Shown here: piece by piece, positions 1 through 13,000 of the stretch
Layout: the number at the start of each line of letters is the position of its first letter
How positions within the stretch are numbered: the first letter of the stretch is position 1
Assembly: GCA_963693085.1 (NCBI GenBank)
Contig: OY856409.1
Span: forward strand, 242,239,058 to 242,303,057
DNA length: 64,000 nt
From: Alisma plantago-aquatica
Taxonomy: Eukaryota; Streptophyta; Magnoliopsida; Alismatales; Alismataceae
Reading direction: 5' to 3'
The notes under the pieces: generated by a model
Told to the model about the DNA's origin: nothing
What the model saw: only the letters and a program-made list of their open reading frames with translations
The model's database searches: none
Translations under genes and position numbers: made by a program

Positions 1-639
1 CCATTTCATGATATTTATGTCTATGGAACAAATGAAGATTAAAAAGTAAAAGATTAATTATATTCCTTAACTTCTTTTGCTAAGTGTATATCGGATGATT
101 GTCTTATGTGTATAGATTTCAATGTTGTTAGATAGGTTTCTAAAGACCATATCTTTTTTCCTCTTCTATGAATGACTTTAGTTCCTATATGATTGATTTT
201 TCTATGTTCAAAGTTGACATGAAGGGTTTTTTTAGGGAAATACGGGCATAGAGTATAGAAAAAGAAATAAAAATTTTATCTATATGTATTCTCATACCAG
301 CAATATCGCGTCAACTACTATGAAATAGGAAGTATGGTTTAAGGAGTTATACATAGTCCTAAAGAAATTCCAATGACAACAACTCTCTTCAATGCAACTG
401 TCTTCTAGTTTCTCTTGGATGGTGGAAGTGTAGCTCCTGGTCTTTTCCATGAATAATGAACATGACAACTTCTGCAGCGACTCTTGTGGTCTCGTCACAG
501 ACGGTAGGCTGATGTTGCTCTCCTAGCAGTAGCCAAAGGACTCCTACTTCTAGAGTAGTCCACACGAACCAAAAAGAACTCATGTTATTCAACCAGAACA
601 TACATCAAGGAGTTATCCCTTCCGTTGGCATACTAGTCA
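1..639. other. Unassigned AT-rich sequence
   Basis: No gene or element was recognised here. If the copia element next door inserted cleanly, the rest of the gypsy reverse transcriptase that breaks off at 7,764 should continue here on the minus strand. I could not find the expected downstream RT motifs in any frame, so the junction is rearranged or lies elsewhere. Minus-strand reading frames of about 70 codons at 292-601 match no family I know. Confidence 0.4.
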
Positions 640-799
640 CCAACTTGCTCTCCTACAACAATGATCCTTATTTGTTCTCTCCCGTCGCTATCCCTCCCTA
701 GTCGGGTAGGACTTGCTTGGCCTCTCTTGGTTACCAAAACGAGAGAGGACAAAATTTTCCAGATCAACTGATTCTCAATTTTCTGTGTTATTATTGTGT

Positions 800-2430
800 T
801 ATATAAATCCCCCAGTACCCATCTATTTATATGTGAGGTTAGAGCCAGAGTTCCCAGTCTGTTTGGGATTTGTGCGAGAGTGGAAGGGACCAAAAGATCT
901 TAAATTTCCACAACCTATGAACCACGAGACAGTCATCTGGTGACCCAGACAGACGTCTGATCATGTGAGATGGTTGTCTCACACTGTGAGATGGTCGTTT
1001 TGCAGTTAACCAATAGCATATGAATTTTGGTAATTCATTTTTCATTAATGCTAAACATAAATTCCTTGCACCACAAGAATTATGCAATCAAAATGATTTT
1101 TGGAAAATATCTAGAACCTTCCCATGACCTAACTGAGAAATATTGTACATGCGACATAGTCATATCCCTCATCTAGATGGTCATTTAGTGAGTTGAGCCA
1201 AACTGGTTGGTTCATCAGAATGTTGGTCGGTTCACACCTAAGTTCAGGTCGAAATCAGCCAATTCAATTTCTGATCAGCCTGACAACCCAAACGGATGTC
1301 TCAACACTTGAGATGGTTGTCTAGTGCACCAAACATCTGTCTCACCTAGTGGGACGATAGGATGGGGTGCAGTCAGCTGATCCATTGCGTGAATTGAGTA
1401 CTTAAACACTTTGGTAATCAATCCAATCATCATTCAAGATTAAACTCCTCTTCTAGATGAGTTCCTATGTGTCTGACCCTATAGGTACCATATCATGTTG
1501 GTTGTGAATGTCCATAACTAGCGTATGACATCGCAAGAAAAGAATGGTGCCTAGTCGCACATCAGTGCTACCTAAGTGAATGGAAAGTTGGAGGACAACT
1601 TCAACCTACAATCTGTGTAAGATGTTGCAGTAATTGTATGATTCAAGGAATCATCATTCTTCAATGTTGAATCCATGTTCCTTGAACCAATAGCATATTG
1701 TTTGAGATAACATGACCTCAATATCATTTATTGATTTACATGTGCATGCACATGTGTTTCTCAGTGTCCCTTATCAGATGTCCATGATATCATACCCGAT
1801 TAGGAGGGACAAATCCCATCTCTGTCACTCACAGTCTATCCCCATGTGTTAATTTCACCCAATCATCATTATTATAACAACTCATATTTCCAGACTGTGT
1901 TTGATGATGTCAAAGAGTACCCAACGACATGTGATGAGTGAAGTGATTTTAGGTCTAAGAATCACGATCACCACCTTCACTGTGAGAGATGACTATGACT
2001 ACCAATGATGGTTTCAATGTGTTACTCTCAAGCTAGGTCTACCCGATACACTATTCCCTAACATGTATATGTGTTCTTGGTTTGATATAGCCATATCATG
2101 ACTAATGAGATTCAGTCATCAACCAACCCACACTCTAGACTTTTGTGGTATTGTTGTCTATCTACCTTCTACAGTAACAACCGACTAGGGACATAATAAG
2201 AATGTACTTACTCTTAGCATTTGTATGACCTCATTCTCCAAGTCATGTACTTGAAGACATACATCACTGAGTATTGTCATTCTTCAGACATTTATAATTA
2301 GTCCTCATTATCTCATAACTGAATGAAACAAAATAAATTAGAAGTTTGCCTTTATGAGTATTAACCAAATCCTTTATGGTATATGCTATGTCAATCATCA
2401 AATGATTGTCTCTATTGGCATATTTTACCA
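800..2430 (-). repeat. Copia 3' LTR (diverged)
   Basis: The stretch 1,800-2,430 aligns by eye with 7,150-7,763: both contain the same long run of shared words, such as TTTGATATAGCCATATCATG and TGAGAGATGACTATGACTAC. The LTR starts, reading on the minus strand, with TGGTAAAATATGCC at 2,430, just after the RNase H remnant. A TATA-like run lies at 821-833 (minus-strand sense ATATAAATAG). The part from 880 to 1,400 contains short GACGGTCGTCTGG-like words in both orientations. The outer edge was not resolved. Confidence 0.65.
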
Positions 2431-5269
2431 ATAGACTTCCACTTAGAACCAATCATCGATGAATCATATTCTTAGTGACCTAAACATGTCCACCATGTTT
2501 ATGCTACGCTAGTGCTAATCCATCAGGTTAGCAACATTTTGCTATTAGTCGGTACATTGCTCGTTTCCTTATCTCTTTGTTGTACGATTTCTCATATGAG
2601 ACGGAACTGTCGTAGTATGGTATTTGATATTCCTTGCCTAACAATTAGCTCCATTGTTGTCATAATATTACTAATTAGTCATCAATGGTTGGAACATCTA
2701 AAAGATCATCATATGAACATTTAATACTATATAGTATCACTCTATGTTCATAACACAAGTATACTCAACTTCTATTGTAGAATAGAAATAATGGCTATTA
2801 ATTTGGAACTCTTACAACTAACAACATTTCTCATTTTTAAATCAAACATATTTTAATTTTCTATAACCTTTGTCATTATAGAAGGTTGCATCGATGTAAC
2901 CCTTTACGTCCAACTCTTCCTTTGTTAATATCTTTAATTACTAGAAATCTATTATTAGGTAATTCTCGAGTACTTAAAGATATCTTTAATGACATTTCAA
3001 TAACCCTTATTGGAATTTAATATCATCTTGTCATGTCCAATGCATACAAGATTATATGGGATAAGTACACTAACAACATTTATGGTAGATTCATTGCTAT
3101 AACCTATGACATCTTAATCATGTCATTTGCATTCTCTATAAGATTTGGAACATATGGTTCAAGAGAGACTAATATAAATTCTCTCATTGAATCCCTTTCA
3201 TGTTGAACTCTTTCAACACATTGCTATTGCATGTGCTCAAACTTATATTGTGAAATATTCAAGAACTATGCCATAGGTCTTGATCCTTATCACATAAGAT
3301 ATTTCATCTAATCCTCCATTGTTGAAGATGTTTTCCATGAGAGACCTCAATATTGACAATATTTAAATGTTATTTCGTATCATATATGGAATATTCATAT
3401 ATGCTTCAACTAAATCTTTTCTAATCACAGGATTCATCTTTTCTATTAATTCAAGTCAAACTCTTAGACTGACTTGTCAAATCAAAAGATCCCATCTCTA
3501 AGATGCTTGTTTCAATCACAGATTGAACTTTGTAGCTTATAGAATTGGTTTGATTTCTTGAAGTTATAAAAACCTTTTAGGTTGTTTCACGTACACATCC
3601 TCTGATATTTTCCTTTTAAAGAATCCAATTTCTATCTTCATACACTAATCTCTTAGTCTATTTTAACTACAGCCACAAGCATGGCAATTGGTAAAGGAAT
3701 TACTATCTTATTCAACAAATTTGAATTGATTTGAAAAGTTTATTCAACCAATTTGTGATTTTTTGTTATCCATGTAGGACTTTTCCAAAATACCTAACAT
3801 TACCTTTTGGGTTTTATCCCTCAGGTAGTACTATTGAGGCCATACCTTATTAGTTTACATGGATCCCATAATGTCTTGAGCCTTTACTCAAATTATGGTT
3901 CTTAATAACTTTTAGTTGATTAGTTGTCTCATCATGTTATGACCAACTATCTGAATTGTTGGATTCACAAGCCTCAATTTCAGATGTGTTCTACTAGAAC
4001 TATTTTGTTTTGAGTCAAATGATGAACTTGAGATTCCACAACCACTTGTGATTCACTTATCTCTCATTGTACCTCTTTGTTTGTCTTTGAACATTTCAAG
4101 TTCAACTTTTACTCCCACTAATTCTTTAGGAACTCAGTTATCCTTTTAACAAAAACAATTTTGTTATTCGATTGGGATTAATAGTAACATTCAAAAATTA
4201 TGGTTTGTGGATAAACCTTTTCAAGAAACTACTTTCTCAATGTAGGCTTCAATCCTTTAGACATATTGGGACATTCCCAAATCATATCATATATGATCTC
4301 TTATAAACCATTTATAGGGTACATTATTTAGTGATTACATGTTTATGAGGGTATAAAAATATTATATTAATTGATAATTATATCATGATTCATCATGATG
4401 TAATTCCTTCATTCAGACAAATCATCATGTTCAGATGTATTTGACTTGTGATGCATTATCACATTTCTTCCTGTTGGTTCTCAAAGTATTAATGTAAAGT
4501 ATTTCAACAGTTGATTACATTGATACTTTTATCAAAGTTATACTTCATTTATAATCTCCTTGAACACTTCAAGATATTTATGTTTCTATTTTATTGAGTA
4601 CATATCATCATATTATCATTAATAGAAACCAAGTATAAGCAATTATATGCAACATTCATTTCATAAGATCTCCATGCATCATACATATAAATTCTGATGG
4701 AAAGATTATTCTCCCACTACATCTAGTGAAGGATGTCATGTCACATTGTGCGTAAATAAGGCTTTGCATGTTTCCTAAGGTGAGATAACCAAGGGAATCA
4801 AGATTAACATCAATATGTACTATAGACATGTATTTCTTATATGTACATAAGAGGTGACTATTGCTAATGATAAATCTTGAGTTATCAATTACAATACTTT
4901 GGTATTAACATTATAAACATTCATCCAAAAATATTTCTTACAAAGACCATATAGATGTTTGGGCATTGCCATGCATGACCATATTTTTGAAATAGAAGCA
5001 TTAATATATTACTTTATTGATTTATCATCCTTGTCATACAAGATTCTTTACAGTAAATGTTTTTATTTTTTTGGCATAATGAAATAGTAGTTCAACTAAC
5101 TCTATTACATGCCCACTGGGCTAAGATAAATTTAAATGTAGACCAAAGCTTCCAAAAATCTTGCTCGATCTTGTCCATCTTTTTCCTTCCATTAAGGCTT
5201 TTACTTCTTGCCAGATCATGTACATCAAGTACGTCAGATCTTTGATTGGTATCATATACCAAAAGAAGT
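2431..5269 (-). pseudogene. Copia pol remnant (integrase, RT, RNase H)
   Basis: No long frame survives, but conserved copia pol words appear in order on the minus strand. About 4,250-4,300 reads IWECPNMSKG, the end of the integrase core. About 3,571-3,608 reads EDVYVKQPKRF, the reverse-transcriptase word usually seen as EEVYMKQPEGF. About 3,263-3,311 reads ISYVIRIKTYGIV, normally ASYVIGIKIFRDR. RNase H words follow: EELDVKGYIDATF (2,882-2,924), a TTEAEY-like word, and YDNNGANC with a stop (2,637-2,670). Many stops and frameshifts interrupt it, so no enzyme can be made. The family normally encodes protease, integrase, reverse transcriptase and RNase H that copy the element into new sites. Confidence 0.75.
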
Positions 5270-6144
5270 GATCAAATTTATCTGATAACATTTATACGTG
5301 AAGTGGCGGCCTCTTTCTTCTTCTTCTTCTTCTTTAATTCCTCTAACCAGAGTGGGCAATTTCATTTCCAATATCCAAGTTGTTGACAACGATGACACTT
5401 ACCTCTTTTCTTCACTCCTCAATTTGCTTTGAGATCTAAAGACTTGGGATTCTGGCTAGGTTTAGAAACCTTCTTAGCTTTTCCTTTGCCTTTAGACTTC
5501 CCCTTTGTCTTACTGATCATCTTCATAGACTTGGGCTTGTCTTTCTTCATATGTCCCATTGTTGTTCTCAATACGCCCAACAACTCTATCAACATTTTGT
5601 CAAAGTTGTTCATGTTGTAGTTCATGACAATCTGACTATATGACTCTTGAAGAGACTACAAAATCACATTCGTGGCCAACTCTTGACCCAAGTGGAACCC
5701 CAGTCTAGCAAGGTTCTCAACGTACCCAATGAGCTTGATTACATGAGGACCTAGGGGTCTCCTTTTGTCAAGTTACATTTGGACAGTGCCTTGGAGACAT
5801 CATATCACTCGTCTTGCCTGATCTTGGTACATGTTCGTGATATGGGTGACCATCTCAATAACATCCATGTTCTCATGCTGCCTTTGCAACTCATAGTTCA
5901 TGGAGCACAACATTAGCCACTCGACATCCACGACATCTTCAATATGCTTCTTGTAAGCATCCCAGTCAGCCCTAGGTATGGCCGGAAGGGGTTCATCTGG
6001 TGTTGGCATCTTCAAGACATAGAGTTTGCACTCTTGTGTGAGAATGATTTTAAGAGCCCTGAACCAGTCGTGGAAGTTGTTCCCATTAAGTTTGTCCTTC
6101 ACAAGGATCGATCATAGAGAAAAGTGATTGTTGTTTGTTGCCAT
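5270..6144 (-). pseudogene. Copia gag remnant with zinc knuckle
   Basis: The gag would start at 6,144 (MATNNNHFS, then one stop) and continues with KLNGNNFHDWFRALKIIL, the typical N-terminus of plant copia gag. The longest open piece is 5,800-6,102. It contains ELQRQHENMDVIEMVTHI, matching the usual ELQKQFENMDAYDMI region. A lysine- and serine-rich stretch follows (5,419-5,625). Then comes a decayed zinc knuckle at about 5,354-5,398, CHRCQQLGYWK followed by a stop and NC: the histidine is replaced by tyrosine. A poly-lysine run encoded by a GAA/AAG microsatellite closes it (about 5,316-5,334). Gag proteins of this family form the virus-like particle. Confidence 0.8.
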
Positions 6145-6559
6145 TTGATTCTACAAAGGATTTTGTAATTTTATCAAGAACTCATTTTTGATTTGATTTG
6201 TTTTGATTAAAATTTGAGCAATAATAATTAGGTCTTTAATTAATTATCGTTCTCATTATTTTGATCAAATTGATAACCATCAAGTATCAATTTCGAAAAC
6301 TACAACAAACAGTTTTCTAATGAGCAAGATCTAAGATAATTCAAGTATGGCCTGACCAACACCGCAAAACATAGTTAATTACCAAGGTACACAACTTTTG
6401 CCAATTGCATTATATGCAATTCTTGATAGATGATACACACAACTCCTTGCCATAGTCATGTGCATGCTTCGGGGCTTAGATGCTCTAAGAATCACCTATT
6501 AAGTTAGTCCCAATAGCCAATATGATAATAATGCACCGTGCAAAGGAGAAGCCTACATT
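6145..6559 (-). other. Copia leader between 5' LTR and gag
   Basis: Very AT-rich sequence where the primer-binding site should lie. No convincing tRNA-complementary match was seen, and the inner end of the 5' LTR cannot be placed because of divergence. Confidence 0.4.
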
Positions 6560-7763
6560 ACTACCATCACACTTCCTCGAGGTAGACGGCACACCACACG
6601 AAGGCGTAACCTATGCTTAGTCGAACAAGTTCTTCATGTGTATTTCTATTGGAAAGCGTTTTAGAATTAATATGTTTGATTGAGGGATTTATATATATCA
6701 TATATATCCCTATATTGCATCCAATCACCACATATATAGTACATATCATATGCATGTTATATCCCACAATGTAAAGATGAAATATAAAACAAAATGTGAT
6801 GTTTTGGCCATGTCTAGTGTAATTCCTTGTATACACAAGGAATTACTACCATCTAGGTCAATCATCTTATCATATTTATGAACCTGTTGTTGGTGTAAAT
6901 ATGTGGTTGCAAATTTGGATAGATTGGTTCAACCCTTAAACCAGTTGTCTTGCCTCTTGGCCAGTCGATTTGTCCTCCTATCCAACTGTTGCCTAGACAC
7001 CTTCTAGATGGTCATTTAGGCCTTCTCAAACGGTCGTCTAGCCTCCCATCCAAATGATGTTTGGAATCCTTCCAAATGACCAGTTGGGTCCACCAGGAGG
7101 TCAACTGATTCCATTGTTCTATCCTCCATGGTCCTCCAGACGGTCGACTCATATCACTCACAATCACTCCCATGTGTCATAGTCACCCAATCATCACTGT
7201 TATAACAACCCATATTTTCATGACTGTGTTTGATGACATCAAAGTGTACCAAATGACATATGATAAGTGCAGTGATTTTAGGTCTAAGAACCACAACCAG
7301 CACCATCACTATGAGAGATGACTATGACTACCATGATAATGGCTTCCATGTGTCATTCTCACAGTGGGTCTATGTGATACACTATTCTCCAACATGTATT
7401 TGTGTGATTGGTTTGATATAGCCATATCATGACTAATGAGAATATGTCATCAACCAACTCACATTCTGATCTTATGTATTATGGTTGTCTATCAACCTTC
7501 CACAATAACAACTAATCAGGGATATAGTGAGAATATATATATGTACTCTTCACATCCTTAAGATCTCATTTCCTAAAGTCACGTGCTTCAAGACATACTT
7601 CATTGAGTAATATTATTATTTAGACATTTATAATATTACATCATTATATCATAACTGAATTAAATAGAATAAATTGGAAGCTTGCCTTTATTTATTAATC
7701 AAATCATTTACAAATTATGCTATTACAATAATCACATGATTGACTCTCTGGGCATTTATACCA
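6560..7763 (-). repeat. Copia 5' LTR (diverged)
   Basis: This is the partner of the LTR at 800-2,430. The shared block is 7,150-7,763, and the terminus reads TGGTATAAATGCC on the minus strand at 7,763. A TATA-like tract (ATATATAT) lies at 6,689-6,708. The stretch 6,930-7,145 is rich in short GGTCATTTAGG and GGTCGTCTAG type words like those of the other LTR, but in a different arrangement. Confidence 0.65.
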
Positions 7764-7768
7764 GGAGT

Positions 7769-8760
7769 CCCGACCTTATATCTATCTTTGAGAACACTAG
7801 GGCACCTCACAACTGGTCAAATAGTTCATCTATCTGTGGCACAGTGTACTTGTTCTTGATCGTCACCTTATTCAGTTGTCAGTAATTGATGTACAACCTC
7901 ATGGATTCATCTTTCTTCTTCACAAACAGAACTCGAGCACCCAAAGGAGACGTGCTCAATCTAATGAATCCCTTCTCAAGCAATTTCTACAACTACTTCT
8001 TCATCTCTTGCATCTCAGCTGGTTCCATTCTGTATGATGTTTGTGCTATTGGTTGTGTACTGGGAACTAGATTGATCTCAAAAACAATCTCTCAAGGGAG
8101 GGCCCCTAGGAACTCATTGGGAAGCACATCCTCAAACTCACAAAGAACTAGTACTTCCTAGATACTAGAACTCCTCACCTTAGTATCCACCACATGTGCC
8201 AAAAATGCTTCACATCCTTGTCACATCAACCTCTCTGTCATCATAGCTGACACTAGACACGTTAGAAGAATCTTCCTATCTCTTTGGAGGATTCACAAAA
8301 CATTGTCGTCAACAAAAGTCGCCACTTTGGAAATACATTCCAAGAATACTCGATACTTCTCCAAAGTGGTCATTCTAAGGATCACATCAAATCCTTACAT
8401 ATCAAGTGGTATGAGATCCACTTGAATGTTGTGTCTTGAGAAATAAAGAATGCAAGAAGGACACACCTCCCGCAACTCAGTGGAACGAACTAAAGGGGTT
8501 TCTAGACAAAGACTATTACATCTATGACTAATAGGCAAAGAACATCTAGCTATCACTTCTCTAGTGACAAAAGAGTATGTCATACCCGGGTCAACCAAAA
8601 TAGATATAAAGTAGAAATAAGACAAATCGGAATGAAATAACTTCATCTAACATGTCATGATCGCCAGATTGACTACTGCCTCTAGTTGACTCATGTCATA
8701 GGATTGAGTTGTTGCCTATTCTCACCCCCATCCTCTGCTGGATTACCCAGATGAACCAGC
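7769..8760 (-). pseudogene. Gypsy protease and reverse-transcriptase start (broken)
   Basis: On the minus strand the protease region carries LVDPGMTYSF at about 8,560-8,605. The retropepsin catalytic DSG is therefore changed to DPG. Further on, AHVVDTKV and FEDVLPNEFLGALPREI mark the linker typical of chromoviruses. The reverse transcriptase then begins: [43 protein letters not shown] (7,882-7,935), LNKVTIKNKYTVPQIDELF and FSKIDIRSG. It stops at about 7,769 where the copia LTR is inserted. Several stops interrupt the frame. The remaining RT, RNase H and integrase were not found in this window. Confidence 0.82.
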
Positions 8761-9900
8761 CTATGATGCCTGACCACATGCTTGACCTCCACTACTATTG
8801 ATCTGTCGCTGCTGCAACCCTTGTTGACTCTGTCTTAGATGTTGTGTCACCTCTTCATCCTTCACAGAGTAGAACTTCTTAGTATGCCCAACTTGCCCAC
8901 ACTTATAGCATGTCTTACTCTCGTACAATGGCCTAGACAGCCCTATCACTAACACAAATACAACATTGTGAGTTCCTTCCATCAGAAAGGTATGACCCCT
9001 ACCCTTGCTCAATGACCACTGAGACTGAAATCCCGACCTCTTTTGTGACTAAGGTACTAACAACCTAGGGTTCTTAAAGCTTCCAGAGGTCTGTCCTTGA
9101 TACTGTGCAAGTATTTTATTGGTGTTTTCCTCTTGCTTCTCTATAACTGACTGGTTTACTCTCTTGACTAATTCCACAAACATAGCAGAGCATTACCTAT
9201 TCTTTAAAGCTGACACTGACATTGTCAACTCATAGCTCAAACCCTTTTCGAAATGTTAGATTCTCTCCTTATCTATTTCACCCATATGCAAACAAAACTA
9301 TAGAAGCTCCATGAACTTGGCTTCATACTCATTGATCATCATAGATCCCTACGTGATCCTCTCAAATAGCATGATCTGCTCATCCAGATAGGTCTGTAGG
9401 AAGTATCATCTCACAAAAGCTCATCCAAAATCTTCCCAATTGATCACCACTCCAGGACTTTTCTCCTCCTCAATGGCCCACCAATGGACAACACTCCCCT
9501 TCAAGAGGTACACTACGTGTTTCAACTTATCCACTTCGAGGATATTGAGGATCTTAAAAGCCTTTTCCAGATCAGTCAACCACATGTCCACATCAGCTGG
9601 GTCTGACATACCAATGTACTCTATCTCCCCCACATGTCTCAACCTCTCAGAGGTCTTACCAGAACCTTGAGATTTCACATTGGGAACAACTGCCCTGACT
9701 TGAGGCATGAACATTCTATCCACCATGTGCATCATCATGGCCATAAAGTGTCCATAAATGGACTGAAATGTGGGATTGACCATAGTTGATGGGTCTAACT
9801 AAGGCACTTTAGGCACTCCATCATCTCTTCCCTGCCTCCTGGAACCACCTCCTGGTGCAACCACACTGCACTCAACATCTTCTTTGTGTTCACCAGACAT
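8761..9900 (-). pseudogene. Gypsy (chromovirus-type) gag remnant
   Basis: The gag starts at 9,900 on the minus strand (MSGEHKEDVE), has a stop about 34 codons in, then stays open from 9,783 to 9,421. This part contains MSDPADVDMWLTDLEKAF and VVYLLKGSVVHWW, the conserved core of Ty3/gypsy gag. Decayed continuation runs through LFERIT and INEYEAKFMELL. A zinc knuckle at about 8,870-8,915 reads CYKCGQVGHTKKFY, with the last cysteine changed to tyrosine. The domain order and knuckle match the Tekay/Del lineage of chromoviruses. The lineage assignment is an inference. Confidence 0.82.
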
Positions 9901-10016
9901 ATATTTTCCCTTCTTCTTCTTCTACATAAGTAGAAGTTACCATCAAATATGTTGGATGACACTCAAATAGACACAAACCCTAGTCCTATGTCCCTATAGA
10001 CTAAGTGAACCTAAAT
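9901..10016 (-). other. Gypsy leader between primer-binding site and gag
   Basis: Short untranslated leader on the minus strand, with a run of AGA/GAA triplets just upstream of the gag start. Confidence 0.5.
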
Positions 10017-10028
10017 CTTTGATACCAA
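10017..10028 (-). promoter_or_regulatory. Primer-binding site of left gypsy element
   Basis: The minus strand reads TTGGTATCAAAG, close to the TGGTATCAGAG used by plant gypsy elements primed by initiator methionine tRNA. It lies eight bases inside the end of the long LTR. Confidence 0.6.
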
Positions 10029-10036
10029 CCTTTTCA

Positions 10037-13000
10037 TGTGACAACCTGATGCCACCCGAATGAGATAACTCAAAATAAAGCACAGAACTAACACTAAACA
10101 TCTGGATTACCATAGAACAGGGTAAATGAAAATCGATTTATTATAACCACAAAAGTTGAAACATATTACAACTGAGTTCACAAACTATGCCACCTGTATC
10201 ATATATCATTCCAAAAGAGTATCACACATCACTGTTTAGTGGCTAACATGCCACAAACTTGTTACATATGATAACCTATTCATATATACAAGCCAAATTT
10301 GTACAAACATGGCACACTATCAAAAATAGTATCAATATACAACATGGACAAAACACCCCCAAGGATGTGAGAGTACAAGGATGACACATATGACTCTACT
10401 ATAAAACACTAGAAGCATATCCAACCTTCAACAACTACATCTCCTCTTGCTGCTCAGCGACAACCGCATGATCTCTACCTCATCATGCACGACCACCTAA
10501 AAGATGTAGAAACCCACAGAATGAGACCAACTCCCCATTGAGAGATATAACTCTCCACCAAAAACTATTATTAGCAAAGATAAGCTAAAGCAGGAAGATA
10601 GCATTATTATCAGGATGAGAAGATCAGCTAAATGATATGAGCAAAGCAGTTACCACTGTTTAAGAAATTTAGGCATCTAATCTTATACTTTTAGAAATAA
10701 TACAAAGAACATGTATAAACTTTGTAAACTAAACAATAAAAGAAACAAGGCAAGGGGTCATCCAATATGAATCAATGTTTGACCCTACACAAATAGACTA
10801 CATGGTTGTATTACGTATTTTATTTGGCCTGAGTGTTTGAGTCATACCACCCAAATCCAACTGACCACTGCTAAGCCAAAATTAGTGCCATACAAGATCA
10901 ATAGAAGTGTCAGACTCCATGATCTTCCCACACTACTCAGTTAATTTGAGTCTACACCACAGTGACATATGAGTCAAACTACAAATAGAAGCTTATAGTC
11001 AAAGCTATAGTCCTATAAACATACATCATAACTTATAGTCAAAGCTATAGTCTTGTAAACACCTAAACTACCTTGGTACAGGTCATGGCGCTAGAAACTA
11101 GGGTATATAACCCAAATCATTAAGGTAAAACTATAGTTGTCCTCTATCACATCACATTACATCATGTTTTCACTATCACCGAGACCCAACCACAGTCATT
11201 CTCGAAACACTTGGGATCATTATGTCAAGGTCACACAGTCACTTGCACCTTGCATACTCAATAGTATCCCTCTAGATTTCCCTTGGGAATACCTGTTTCA
11301 CCATCAAACAAAGTTCTGACTCTAGAATGGATCTATAACACATAGCATTGCATGATTAGGGTTTTACTTGATTAATTATGCCAATTGGATATCTTTTAAC
11401 ATCAATCAAGTTACAATGTAAAAACCCTAAACAAATTCTACAAAAATAGGGGTAAAGGTATAGCTCTAGAAGATATAAAATGTATGAGGTATAAACTTGT
11501 CCCATCATCACTTGATACCACTGCCATACAAGTCCATAAACATTATCACATCACTAGGGGATAACAATCCCTCATCTCATCACTAGAGGATATCACCTCA
11601 GACTAGGCATTGAGCCTCTACTAGGTCATTAGACCCAATCATATAATTCATGTTCATCATCATTACCTCATCATGCATCATAAAGGCTCACAATCATCAT
11701 CATGTGTCATGTCAAATACACCATAGGAATTACTAGCTATGATATTCATTCCACCTACAAGGTTAGGGTTACACAATTAGGAGAGAGGAAACATCAACTC
11801 ATGATATTCATTCAAGAAAACTCAACAAGTACACCATACACTTGAATTAGGGTTAACGTTTCTCATATAGCCAATTAGGTTTCCATATCAAAACTTGTCA
11901 TTAAACCCTAGATACGTCATTACCATATTATTGGAGCACATTACAGTTAAGCATCATAGTTCTGATCAATCAATCATTTCAAACAACACTATCTATTGAC
12001 CATTGAAGAGCCATGATGTAGCAATCATCACTTACTTACACATGTGTAGCAAGCATAGTGTCAACCCCATAGGTAGCGACCATAGGAGGTTAACACCTAG
12101 TTGTGACCAAGCTAGGTATGTGTAGTGACTCATCAAACAAAAGCATGTGTTGTGACTGTAAGAACACCACATGTAGCAACCATAGTAGTGACCAAACCAA
12201 GTTCAAATATGTGTAGCGACCACCCACTTAACGTTAAGGTTGTTGAGCCCGCAACACATCATTAAACATGTAGCAACCTCAACCATCAAGGTGAGTGTAG
12301 AGACATCAAGGTCAAGACACTCCATGCAACACATATCCGACTTCAAAATAGAGTAACACCTAGATCAAGATAAATGATAAACATCAAGGAACTAAACATC
12401 ATCAAGAAGAAAAACTCCATGCAAGGATGAACATCAAAAACCTAAAAATGACCATCACCAAGATACACAATGAATCCATACTATGAGGGATGGAAACAAG
12501 CATCCAAAACATGTATACTAGAGTCAAAACCCTCCATGCAACACATGATAACTGAAACATAAGAATGGTGATAAAACCATCAATCAAACATGCATGTAAG
12601 AAGCAACTAATCTATCATCATGGGGGTTTCGGGTGCAAGAATTAGGGTTTAGGAGAAAGAGTAATCTATGAGAGAATACTTCAAAATCTTAAACCCTATA
12701 TCTAGATAAAATCATCTAGCATCTTAGGTTCACATTTTAGAGCTGAAATCGGCAACATGCAAGCAAGATAATGGTGCAACAATAAAAGAGGTGAAAGTTA
12801 TATAACCCACCTTAGGATGAAGATCAAGATTCAAAACTACAAGCTCCAAGAGAGAAAAAGAAGTTCCAACTAGAATCAACGCCATGGCCACAAGGTCACA
12901 TCAAGAAGATAAAACACATCAAGGTCAAAGGAAATCTCAAGAAGAAGGAAGCTCAAACCCTAGGCTGAACAAGAGAGAGGAAAGAAGAAAGGAGAAAGAT

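Larger units (their letters stand above)
640..7763 (-). mobile_element. Ancient Ty1/copia LTR retrotransposon
   Basis: On the minus strand the order is LTR, gag, integrase region, reverse transcriptase, RNase H, LTR, which is the copia arrangement. The two LTRs can be aligned by eye (about 1,800-2,430 against 7,150-7,763) but are strongly diverged, and pol is full of stops, so the element is old and inactive. Its high-coordinate edge at 7,763 cuts a gypsy reverse-transcriptase reading frame directly after the residues DIRSG, which fixes that boundary well. The low-coordinate edge is uncertain and no clear target duplication was found there. Confidence 0.75.

Noticed and set aside
2512..2724. 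Plus-strand 70-codon hydrophobic frame
   Set aside because: Antisense to the copia RNase H remnant, which has recognisable words on the minus strand.
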